From CAYSYM01 sp964435115 (lineage in GTDB: Bacteria; Chloroflexota; UBA6077; CF-72), in the NCBI GenBank assembly GCA_964435115.1, contig CAYSYM010000028.1, forward strand, positions 1-46,109: a stretch of 46,109 nt of DNA, in the 5' to 3' direction. Every line of letters starts with the position of its first letter. Position 1 is the stretch's first letter. The notes under the pieces are model-generated. The model ran no database searches, had not been told where the DNA came from, and saw only the letters and a program-made list of their open reading frames with translations. The position numbers and the translations under genes are program-made. Below are positions 38,915 through 46,070 of this stretch, piece by piece.

Positions 38915-41412
38915 CCACGGCGCTCAAGGAGCCATCGGCCACCGCCCCGTACTGGGACGAGCAGCTCCCGGACGGGCACGCCCGCTTCCGCGCCAAGATC
39001 GGCGGCCTCCACTGCTCGCTCTGCACCGGCACGATCGAGAAGGCCCTCGGCCGCCAGGAAGGGGTCGAGAAGATCGCCGTCAGCCTCACCCACGAGCAGG
39101 CGCTGGTCGACTACGACCCCAAGCGGGTCGGCCCAGACGAGCTGCTCGAGACCCTGCGCGACATCGGCTACACCATCTGGGACCCGCGGAAAGTTCGGCC
39201 CTACGAAGAGGAAGAGGCCGAGCTAGTCCGGGAGGGCAATCGGCTGGTGGCCGCGATCGCCTTCAGCCTAGTCACCATCGGCCTGATCGCCCAGCTCGAC
39301 AACCCGCTCACCTGGGCCATCCCGATCCTCGTGGGCGGTAGCCTGATCGCCGTGGCGTCCCTGATCCTCAAGGGCCAGGAGACGATCCGGGCGGTTGCGG
39401 GGACCCTGGCGCTCATCGGCCTGACCATCGCGGCGCTCTTCGTCAACGCCCAGGGGCTGCTGACCTGGCTGCTGCCCTGGCTAGTCGGCGCCGTCGGGCT
39501 GGCGCGCGAGCCGCTGCCGTGGCTGATCGGCGCCTTCGCCTTCCTAGTCGTCTTCGGGCTGGCCTGGCACATCCTGGTCATGGCCGCCCAGTCGCTGCGG
39601 CGGGGGATCCTCAACCAGCACGTGATGCTGGAGATCGGCGCCTTCGCCGGCATCGTCGGCGGGCTCATCGGCCTAATCCTCCGGCCGCCAGGCTACCCGA
39701 CCGCCCCGTTCTTCACCGTCTCGGTGCTGGTGGTCAACTACCACATCTTCTCCGAGTTCCTGTCGCTGCTGGTCAAGACCCGCAGCTCTCAGTCGGTCAA
39801 GCGGCTGCTCGACCTACAGCCAGACATGGCCCGGGTGGTGCGCGACGGGCGCGAGCGCGACATCCCCCTCGGCGACGTCGTCGTCGGTGACCTGGTGCGC
39901 ATCCGACCCGGCGAGCGCATCCCGGTCGACGGCGAGGTCGTCGGAGGCCACTCGGCCGTGGACGAGTCGTTCGTCACGGGCGAGCCGATCCCGGTCGAGA
40001 AGACCGACGGCGATCGGGTGATCGGCGGTTCGATCAATGCCACGGGCACGCTGCTGGTCAGAGTCACCGTGGTCGGCGAGGGTACCTTCCTCCAGCAGGT
40101 GATCCGCCATATTGAGGACGCGCGGGCCCTCAAGCCCGGCCTCCTCCACCTGGTGGATCGCATTCTGGTCGTCTACACGCCGACTGTTCTGATGGTCGCG
40201 GCGCTCGCCTTCATCGGCTGGACCGCCGGCCCGTGGCTGCTGACCGGCCAGCCGGACCTGCAGCGGGCCGTGTTCGCGGCCCTGAGCGTCCTCGTGATGG
40301 GCTATCCCTGCGCGGTCGGCATCGCCGCGCCCCTCGCGATCGTGCGCGGGGCGGGAGCCGCGGCCGAGCAGGGCATCATCATGCGCACCGGTGAGGCGTT
40401 CCAGGCGTTTGGGTCGGTGCGCTACATGGTGCTCGACAAGACCGGCACCTTGACCGAGGGTAAGCCGAGCGTCCGGGAGATCGAGGCGCTGGGCGATCCC
40501 GACGAGCTGCTGGCCGTAGCGGCAGCCGCGGAAGCCTCCTCGGAGCACCCGTTGGGCCAAGCCGTGCTCGACGCAGCGCTCGCACGCCGATTGGGCCTGC
40601 CGAAGGTCGAGCGTTTCGAGTCGTTCACGGGCCGCGGCGTCGCCGCTCAAATCGAAGGCGAGCGGATCCTGGTCGGTCGGCCCCAGTTCCTCGAAGAGGA
40701 GGGGGTTGCGATCGCACCGCTCTCCTCCCGTATCGGCGAGCTGGAGCAGGCGGGGCGGACCGTCGTCGCGGTCGGCCGAAGGGAGCAGCTCCTCGGCGCG
40801 ATTGCCCTTGGCGACGAGCTACGCGCCGATGCCGTCAGCGCTGTCGCGACCATGCGCAAGCTCGGGCTCGTCCCGATCCTGGTCACGGGCGACAACGCGC
40901 TGGCCGCGCAGCGCGTGGCTCGTGAGCTCGGGATCGAGGACGTGCGGGCCGGCGTGCTGCCGGGCCAGAAGGCCGAGATCGTCCGCGAACTGCAGGCTAA
41001 GGGACGTGTCGCCATGGTGGGCGACGGGATCAACGACGCCCCCGCGCTGATGCAGGCCGACGTAGGCGTGGCGATGGGTCGCGGGACCGACATCGCCATC
41101 GAGTCCTCGGACATCATCATCGTCGGCAACCGCCTTGAGGCGGTGCTCATCGGCCGTGACCTGAGCATCCGCAGCTACCGCAAGACCAAGCAGAACGTCG
41201 CCCTCGCGTTCCTGTTCAACGGCATCGGCGTCCCGGCCGCGGCCACCGGCCTGGTCTACCCCGTCTGGGCTATGGCTGCCATGGCGCTGTCGGTCACGAC
41301 GATCTTCATCAACTCCATTGGGGACCGCCCGACCATCCTTTTCGACGCGCTCCAGAGCGTGGGGAGGGGAGTCCCTCAGGAGCCGGCGCGGCCGGCGTCC
41401 GAGGCGGCCTGA
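38911..41412 (+). CDS. P1B-type heavy-metal ATPase with YPC motif
   Basis: An 833-residue metal-pumping ATPase. An N-terminal HMA domain with LHCSLC (about residues 34-39) is followed by four hydrophobic pairs, TGEPIPVEK (actuator), DKTGTLT (phosphorylation Asp) and GDGINDAPAL (hinge). The intramembrane metal motif, usually CPC, reads GYPCAVG, so only the second Cys is kept. That suggests a distinct metal preference. Extra membrane segments lie between HMA and actuator (residues 105-245), more than in CopA. It exports metal across the inner membrane. It is the main gene of the P2 operon. Confidence 0.9.
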   Translation: MTTALKEPSATAPYWDEQLPDGHARFRAKIGGLHCSLCTGTIEKALGRQEGVEKIAVSLTHEQALVDYDPKRVGPDELLETLRDIGYTIWDPRKVRPYEEEEAELVREGNRLVAAIAFSLVTIGLIAQLDNPLTWAIPILVGGSLIAVASLILKGQETIRAVAGTLALIGLTIAALFVNAQGLLTWLLPWLVGAVGLAREPLPWLIGAFAFLVVFGLAWHILVMAAQSLRRGILNQHVMLEIGAFAGIVGGLIGLILRPPGYPTAPFFTVSVLVVNYHIFSEFLSLLVKTRSSQSVKRLLDLQPDMARVVRDGRERDIPLGDVVVGDLVRIRPGERIPVDGEVVGGHSAVDESFVTGEPIPVEKTDGDRVIGGSINATGTLLVRVTVVGEGTFLQQVIRHIEDARALKPGLLHLVDRILVVYTPTVLMVAALAFIGWTAGPWLLTGQPDLQRAVFAALSVLVMGYPCAVGIAAPLAIVRGAGAAAEQGIIMRTGEAFQAFGSVRYMVLDKTGTLTEGKPSVREIEALGDPDELLAVAAAAEASSEHPLGQAVLDAALARRLGLPKVERFESFTGRGVAAQIEGERILVGRPQFLEEEGVAIAPLSSRIGELEQAGRTVVAVGRREQLLGAIALGDELRADAVSAVATMRKLGLVPILVTGDNALAAQRVARELGIEDVRAGVLPGQKAEIVRELQAKGRVAMVGDGINDAPALMQADVGVAMGRGTDIAIESSDIIIVGNRLEAVLIGRDLSIRSYRKTKQNVALAFLFNGIGVPAAATGLVYPVWAMAAMALSVTTIFINSIGDRPTILFDALQSVGRGVPQEPARPASEAA

Positions 41413-41426
41413 AGGCAGCACAGTGC

Positions 41427-41726
41427 ATGGGCGTCACCGCCGGATTCGTCCTGAATCCGGCTCAAACACCGCTTCGGCTGAGCAAGGTGAGCACCCAGAG
41501 GTCCGGCGCCGTCGCTCGCGAACATGTCGTTCCTGCCCTGGCCGAGTACCGCACCAGGCTAGTCGAGGGAGAGGTGGCCTTCCTGGAGTGGGCGGCCCGC
41601 ACCGACAACGCCGGGGCTGAGGACGGCGTCGATTCGTTCGTTATCCGCGACGGTCGCATCGTCGCGCAGACGATCCACTACACGGTCCAGCCGCGTGCGG
41701 GACCGACCAGAGAAGACAGCAGATGA
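41427..41726 (+). pseudogene. C-terminal fragment of an NTF2/SnoaL-like protein
   Basis: A 99-residue frame. From about residue 45 on it carries VEGEVAFLEWAARTD and DGVDSFVIRDGRIVAQTIHY, which match the end of SnoaL-like NTF2-fold proteins. The N-terminal part is unrelated, so it is probably a truncated gene. It overlaps the start of the next ORF by 4 nt, which leaves open that it is still translated. Confidence 0.45.
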
Positions 41727-42004
41727 ACACGGCACCCATCCGCCTGCAGCTGGTGACCACCACGGGCTGACAGCGGTGCGTTGCCACCAAGCGTGCCTTG
41801 GCCGAAGCCATCGACCAGTTCCGGGGGGATTACCGGATCGAGGTCCAGGAAATCGACCTGCTCGAGCAGCCGGAGGTCGCGTTGCAGTATGGGATCCTCG
41901 CTACCCCGGCGCTGCTCATCAACGGGCGGCTGGCCTTCGTGGGCTCGGCCAAGGAGCGCGACCTGCGAGAAAAACTGGCCGTGGCTGCGAAGGGCGCCGT
42001 CTGA
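41723..42004 (+). CDS. Thioredoxin-fold selenoprotein (UxxC), TGA at codon 16
   Basis: A 93-residue frame if TGA at 41768-41770 is read as selenocysteine. VTTTG-U-QRC puts the TGA at the first Cys position of a CxxC motif. The rest fits a compact thioredoxin/glutaredoxin fold: VATKRALAEAIDQF helix, VQEIDLLEQPEVALQYGI, the cis-Pro motif ATPALLINGRLAFVG, and a final helix. The part after TGA is fully open and conserved in character, which argues against a dead gene. A CCAAG-CGTGC-CTTGG hairpin begins 17 nt after TGA, with its loop at +22 to +26, as expected of a bacterial SECIS. It likely reduces a partner with a selenol. Alternative: a nonsense pseudogene. Confidence 0.8.
41787..41801 (+). promoter_or_regulatory. 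Putative bacterial SECIS hairpin 1
   Basis: CCAAG and CTTGG form a perfect 5-bp stem around a CGTGC loop. The loop lies 22-26 nt after the TGA and has G at its second position with a GU inside, matching the known shape of bacterial SECIS elements. Confidence 0.65.
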
Positions 42005-42023
42005 CCGGTCGGAAGGTGTCGTG

Positions 42024-42440
42024 ATGGGACGTGTGCAGCTCGGGATGACACGGCGCGCTGCCAGGAGTTGGGTGTTGGTCGCGGTGGCGGCCGGCCTGCT
42101 CGCGATCGGCGCGCTGTGGCTCGCGGGGCTGGTGCCGAGCCCCCCGGCCGGCTCCTCGGGCCCGACGGTCGGCGCCGCGGCGGCGGACAGCGTGCCGGCC
42201 CCGCGGCCGGGCCAGAAGAAGGTGGTGCTCGAGCAACTCGGCATGGCTTGACCGCTTTGCCGGGCCGCGGTCGCGGCGAGGTTGGGGCGGGTGCCGGGCG
42301 TCGTCGCGTATGACGTGGACCTGCGCACCGACAGCGCGACGGTCCTGTACGACCCCGCGCAGGCCACCGTCGAGGACTTCAAGCGGACGATCACCGATGC
42401 GGGCTACCGGGTGCGGGGGGTTAGGGAGATCGAGCGGTGA
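42024..42440 (+). CDS. Membrane-anchored HMA selenoprotein (GMA-U-PLC), TGA at codon 76
   Basis: A 138-residue frame if TGA at 42249-42251 is read through. Residues about 17-40 are a hydrophobic signal anchor, a Pro/Ala linker follows, and residues about 65-138 are an HMA domain: VVLEQLGMA-U-PLC, then VAYDVDLRTDSATVLYDP and ITDAGYRVRG. The TGA sits exactly at the first Cys of GM-x-C-x-x-C. The frame ends in TGA at 42438-42440, overlapping the CcdA start as GTGA, so it is coupled to the next gene only if translated through TGA. A GCCGC-GGTC-GCGGC hairpin follows. It likely binds soft metals outside the membrane, like MerP. A nonsense pseudogene is the alternative, but two such cases side by side make it unlikely. 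Confidence 0.85.
42264..42277 (+). promoter_or_regulatory. Putative bacterial SECIS hairpin 2
   Basis: GCCGC and GCGGC form a 5-bp stem around a GGTC loop located 18-21 nt after the TGA. The E. coli fdhF SECIS has the same GGUC core at almost the same distance, so this is a close match. Confidence 0.75.
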
Positions 42441-43192
42441 TCGACGCCATCTTCGCCTGGATGGCACGGCTCTACGAGCTGCTAGCCTCTGCTACCCACC
42501 TGTCACCCTGGGTCTACCTGCTGGTCTTCGCGGCCGGTATCACCAGCGCGCTCAGCCCGTGTTACATCCCGGTGCTGGCCCTGTTCGCCGGCTACGTCGG
42601 CGGCTACACGCGTGGCATGGGGACGGCGGGCTTGGGCCTAGCCCTCCCCTTTGTCGCGGGGAATGCGCTGACGCTGGCTCTGGCCGGCGCGGGCACCGCC
42701 TTGCTGGGCAGCGCCATCCTGGGGCTGTTTACGGGCTACCAGCTCGACCGCTGGATCCCGGGGCTGGTCGGGCTGGTGATGGGCCTGCACCTCATGGGGG
42801 TCGTCCGGGTCAAGCTCCCGGAGCTCCCGACCGTCCGGCCGCCATGGCGGCCGGAGACCGGCTGGCGCTCGTTCGCCCTGGGGCTCCCGTTCGGCCTGGT
42901 GGTCACGCCATGCACGGTCCCCATCTTCTTCGCCATCGCCACGTTCGTCGCGTTCCAGGCCAGCGTGCTGCACGGAGCGCTCCTGATGGTGGCTTACGCC
43001 CTCGGCCGGGGCGCAATCCTGATCATCGTGGCCCTCTCCGCTGGCGCCATCAAGGCGCTGAACGTCGGCCGCACGGCATGGTATCTCGAACGCCTCAGTG
43101 GTGCCCTGCTCCTGGCCGTGAGCGTCGGCCTGCTGCTGTTCTACGACGCGTTCGTCCGGTTCACCGGACAGTGGATGCTGATGAGGCAGTGA
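42437..43192 (+). CDS. CcdA-like thiol-disulfide transmembrane transporter
   Basis: A 251-residue membrane protein with six or more hydrophobic segments. Two key motifs are present: TSALSPCYIPVL in the first helix and VVTPCTVPIFF in the middle, the P-C-x-x-P pair that carries electrons across the membrane in the CcdA/DsbD family. It moves reducing power from cytoplasmic thioredoxin to proteins outside. GTG at 42437 overlaps the stop of the HMA gene. In this setting it may pass electrons from the thioredoxin-like selenoprotein to the external HMA selenoprotein, which is inference. Confidence 0.85.
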   Translation: MIDAIFAWMARLYELLASATHLSPWVYLLVFAAGITSALSPCYIPVLALFAGYVGGYTRGMGTAGLGLALPFVAGNALTLALAGAGTALLGSAILGLFTGYQLDRWIPGLVGLVMGLHLMGVVRVKLPELPTVRPPWRPETGWRSFALGLPFGLVVTPCTVPIFFAIATFVAFQASVLHGALLMVAYALGRGAILIIVALSAGAIKALNVGRTAWYLERLSGALLLAVSVGLLLFYDAFVRFTGQWMLMRQ

Positions 43193-43243
43193 CCTGGCCG
43201 GAGGCTCCGAGGCGCGACAATGCCCGGGGCATACTCTCTAATA

Positions 43244-43259
43244 CGTGTCCGCGGACACG
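43244..43259. repeat. Perfect 16-bp palindrome after ccdA
   Basis: CGTGTCCGCGGACACG is a perfect palindrome about 50 nt past the ccdA stop and 45 nt before P3. It could be an operator or the end of the operon. There is no T-tract. Confidence 0.5.
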
Positions 43260-43303
43260 GCTCCGTCGACCCCGGGCGGCCGCTACGGCGAACGGCGTGG
43301 TGA

Positions 43304-43335
43304 TTGACCTTCCAGGTGGCTGGAGCGTGTAGAGG
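43304..43335 (+). promoter_or_regulatory. Degenerate MerR-type promoter and operator P3
   Basis: TTGACC (43304-43309), 20-bp spacer, TAGAGG (43330-43335). The dyad CTTCCAG-GTGG-CTGGAGC has lost symmetry at its right edge compared with P1 and P2. It precedes the second merR copy, so it is an older duplicate of the same control region. Confidence 0.75.
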
Positions 43336-43369
43336 GAGGGGAGGACGCTCAGAGGAGGAGTACTGGTCG

Positions 43370-43861
43370 ATGGACAAGCCGCTGCGCATCGGCGAGCTGG
43401 CCGCCCAGCTGGGGCTCAATCCGAAGACCATCCGCTACTACGAGGAGATCGGCGAGACCCTGGGGCTGCGGCGCGACGGCGTGCAGCCCTGCGAGCACGT
43501 CACCGCGCTGCTCGACCGTAAGATCGACTGGATCGACCAGCAGCTCCGGGTGCTGGAGGAGATGCGGCAGGACCTCGTCGCACTGCGGCAGCGGGCCGCG
43601 CCGTCCGTGTCCACAGGGGCGGCCGACTGCAGGATCATCGAGCACCGCGAGCGATCGCATCCATCGTCGGCGGAGCGACCGCGGCGCAGCCCTTTGCCGG
43701 TCGTGTCGAGGGGGAGGTCCGCCGATTCCGTGCCAGGCGGCGGGAGGCGCAACAGCCGTCGCACAGTAGCTGTGCCTGCTGCTGGTGCGGACACATTGCC
43801 GACATCGGGGGCCGACCGACCGGTGGCACCCCGCGCCAGGCGCGCGTCGAAGGTCTCTTGA
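43370..43861 (+). pseudogene. Second MerR copy with a 40-residue internal deletion
   Basis: A 163-residue frame. It starts LRIGELAAQLGLNPKTIRYYEEIG like the first MerR copy, then jumps to ETLGLRRDGVQPCEH. Forty residues between the two EIG stretches are gone, in frame. These include the wing and the hinge helix. The tail from about residue 85 is unrelated low-complexity sequence. The metal-contact Cys (PCEH and CRIIEH) remain. It may be a dead copy or a dominant-negative partner that can still dimerise. The ATG at 43370 has AGGAGGAG upstream. Confidence 0.7.
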
Positions 43862-44265
43862 TCGTCCGCGTAGGCTAGCTCCTCCCTCCCACGTCAGCCG
43901 CCGACACGCGCCTGGCGATCGACCGGCCGATCCTTGCCCACGCCTCTGGAGCGTTGCGGGCAGCGGCAGGCTGGGGCCGGGATGCCCCGCAACATCCCAG
44001 TGACCACACAGCCCCGAGCCGCGCGCGTCGACGGGAATGTCCGCTGTCGGAATCCGCGCTCACCTCCGTCACGGCCGTCGCCATCCAGCGCTGGCTCACG
44101 ATCGCGCAGGTCGATGCGGCGATGCGGCGATACCGTCGTTCCCGTTGCACGTGCTGTTGCGAATGGTATGAGTGGCTGATCCCGCACTCGCGCGAGAGGC
44201 GGTGCGATGCATCGAGTCGCTTCGGCTCCGGATCGGTCCTAACAGACGCCGAAGACATGTACCCC
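43862..44265. other. Gap without recognised gene
   Basis: About 400 bases with only short, low-complexity frames on either strand. I see no RNA gene or repeat array. Confidence 0.5.
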
Positions 44266-44293
44266 TTGCAACCTAGAACATTGGTTCTATAAT
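44266..44293 (+). promoter_or_regulatory. Promoter with LexA-type SOS box for imuA
   Basis: TTGCAA (44266-44271) and TATAAT (44288-44293) are separated by 16 bp. Between them lies TAGAAC-ATTG-GTTCTA (44274-44289), a perfect dyad with the GAAC-N4-GTTC core of Gram-positive-type LexA sites, overlapping the -10 box. LexA binding here would block transcription until DNA damage. Confidence 0.88.
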
Positions 44294-44330
44294 GGCACGA
44301 GGAAGCGCGTGAGTGAAAGGTGCGGCACAG

Positions 44331-45287
44331 ATGCTCGATCGCTCGAGCGAGACGCGGGCGGCACGCCTCGAACAGGTCCTGGCGGCGCTGCGCGAGCGCT
44401 TCGGCGACTGGATCCTCTATCGGCTGCGGGATGCCCGACCCGCCATCGGCGCGCCGGCGATCTCGACCGGCTCGCTCGGCCTCGACCGGGCGACGGGTAT
44501 CGGCGGCGTGCCGCGCGGCCGGCTGACCGAGCTCTGTGGTCCGCCCACGTCCGGCAAGAGCACGCTGGCGTTCCACGTCCTGGCTAACGCCCAGCGGGAG
44601 CGGGGGTTCGTCGCGCTGATCGACGCGAGCCACGCCGCCGACTTCGGCCAGCTCCAGCGGTGCGGGGTCGACCTAGCCGACCTGCTGCTGGTCGTGCCGC
44701 AGGGCGCGCGGGAGGCGCTCGACATCGCGTGCCTGCTCGTCGCGTCGGAGGGGCTCGACGCGCTGGTCATCCGCGCTGTGAACGGCCTCATCCACGGGCC
44801 GTTCGGCGACCGGCGCGCCTTCGGCGCCGGGCTGCGGCGGCTCGTCGTCGAGCTGGCCCACGCCGCCACCGCCGTGGTGGTCGTCGTCCACCTCGACGAG
44901 GCCTGGCGGGCGGCCCCGAACCCGGCACGCCTGCTCGCCCACGCGGCGGCGCTGCGGGTGGCGTGCACGCCGGTCGACCTGGTCGCCCACGCCTCCGGCG
45001 AGGTGCTGGGGCTGCGGCTGCGCGCGGAGGTAGTCAAGAACAAGCTCGCCGCCCCACACGGGGCGGCGGAGTTCGAGGTGTGGCACGGCCGCGGCGTGCA
45101 CGTCGCGGCCGAACTCTTCGCGCTCGGGCTGGCGAACGGCCTGCTGCGCAACGGACCCGGTTCCCTCGGCTACTGGTTCGGCGACGCCTGGCTCGGCCGT
45201 GGGCGCGAGTCGGCCATCCGCACGCTCGACGGCGACCCGTCGCTCCAGTCGGCGGTGCGCGAGGCCGTCCTCCGCCACGTTCCCTAG
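44331..45287 (+). CDS. imuA: ImuA/RecA-like SOS mutagenesis protein
   Basis: A 318-residue RecA-fold protein. The P-loop LCGPPTSGKST lies at about residues 72-82, followed by LIDASHAADFG and a core ending in VVVVVHLD. It lacks RecA's full C-terminal domain. Next to an ImuB-like gene it matches the ImuA role in damage-induced mutagenesis. ATG at 44331 has GAAAGG upstream. A GTG at 44313 is an alternative start. It is controlled by the SOS-box promoter. Confidence 0.85.
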   Translation: MLDRSSETRAARLEQVLAALRERFGDWILYRLRDARPAIGAPAISTGSLGLDRATGIGGVPRGRLTELCGPPTSGKSTLAFHVLANAQRERGFVALIDASHAADFGQLQRCGVDLADLLLVVPQGAREALDIACLLVASEGLDALVIRAVNGLIHGPFGDRRAFGAGLRRLVVELAHAATAVVVVVHLDEAWRAAPNPARLLAHAAALRVACTPVDLVAHASGEVLGLRLRAEVVKNKLAAPHGAAEFEVWHGRGVHVAAELFALGLANGLLRNGPGSLGYWFGDAWLGRGRESAIRTLDGDPSLQSAVREAVLRHVP

Positions 45288-45389
45288 CCGGCGGCGCCGC
45301 TCGCGACCTCACCGCCGTCCCGGGCGACGGGCGGCGACACGGTCGGGCGCCCTCCGCGGGCGCCCTCACGTACAGGGAGGTGTTGCCCG

Positions 45390-46070
45390 GTGGACCATCG
45401 CCCGTCCGGCCCGGACGCCGAGGCATCGGTTGTCGGCATCGGCTACCTCTGGATCCCCCACCTGCCCCTGGCGGTCGCCCTCCGGCAACATCCCGAGGCT
45501 GCGGGCCGGCCCGCCATCGTGGGCGGCCGCCCGACGAGCGACGGCGTGGTCGTCGACGCGTCCGACGAGTGCCTCGCGGCCGGGGTGCGGCTCGGGCAGC
45601 CCCTCCGCGAGGCCTGGGAGTGCTGCCGCGGAGCCGCCTTCCTGCCGGCCGACCCCGACGCCGACCGCCGCGCCCAGGCGGCGGTGCTCGACCTGGTGGA
45701 GACGATGGCGCCGATCGTCGAGGACGACGGCCTCGGGCGCGCGGCCTTCGCCCTCGGCCGCCCGGTGGGCCGCGAGGACGGCCGCTGGTTCCTGGCAACG
45801 CTGCGGGGGCTCCTCCGGGCGCGTCTCGGCTTCCGGGCGCGGCTCGCCCTCGCGCCGGGGCCGTTCGCGGCGCGGGTCGCCGCCGAGCGCGACGCCGAGG
45901 CGTCGGCGGGGACGCCGATCATCCTGCCCGGCGAGGTCGCCGCCTACCTCGCCCCGCACCCGCTCGAGGTTCTCCGCCGGCCGGCCGGCCCCCAGGCGCG
46001 CCTGCGCCTGCTCGGCCTCCCGCCCGTACGCCGGTCCCCCCCGCCACCCCGCGCCGGCCCGCCGCCGTGA
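45390..46070 (+). CDS. imuB: ImuB (Y-family polymerase-like), 5' part with apparent frameshift
   Basis: A 226-residue frame. It has the ImuB start pattern IGYLWIPHLPLAVALR, then PAIVGGRPTSDGVVVDAS and a palm region AQAAVLDLVETMAPIVEDDG. The catalytic Asp/Glu residues of true Y-family polymerases are missing, as known for ImuB. The frame stops at 46070 after a Pro-rich tail, but the +1 frame past the C-run at about 46036-46042 continues as DSGRAAVQALRRA, which fits ImuB. So a one-base shift, or a sequencing error, is likely. The rest lies outside the window. GTG start with GGGAGG upstream. Confidence 0.8.
   Translation: MDHRPSGPDAEASVVGIGYLWIPHLPLAVALRQHPEAAGRPAIVGGRPTSDGVVVDASDECLAAGVRLGQPLREAWECCRGAAFLPADPDADRRAQAAVLDLVETMAPIVEDDGLGRAAFALGRPVGREDGRWFLATLRGLLRARLGFRARLALAPGPFAARVAAERDAEASAGTPIILPGEVAAYLAPHPLEVLRRPAGPQARLRLLGLPPVRRSPPPPRAGPPP

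Noticed and set aside
41723..42440. Two simple nonsense pseudogenes
   Set aside because: Both TGA codons fall exactly at the first Cys of a CxxC motif, both downstream frames are intact, both have SECIS-like hairpins at the right distance, and one frame overlaps the next gene's start.
45343..45366. GGGCGCCC repeated twice before imuB
   Set aside because: A short self-palindromic octamer in GC-rich DNA. It could be chance and has no T-tract.
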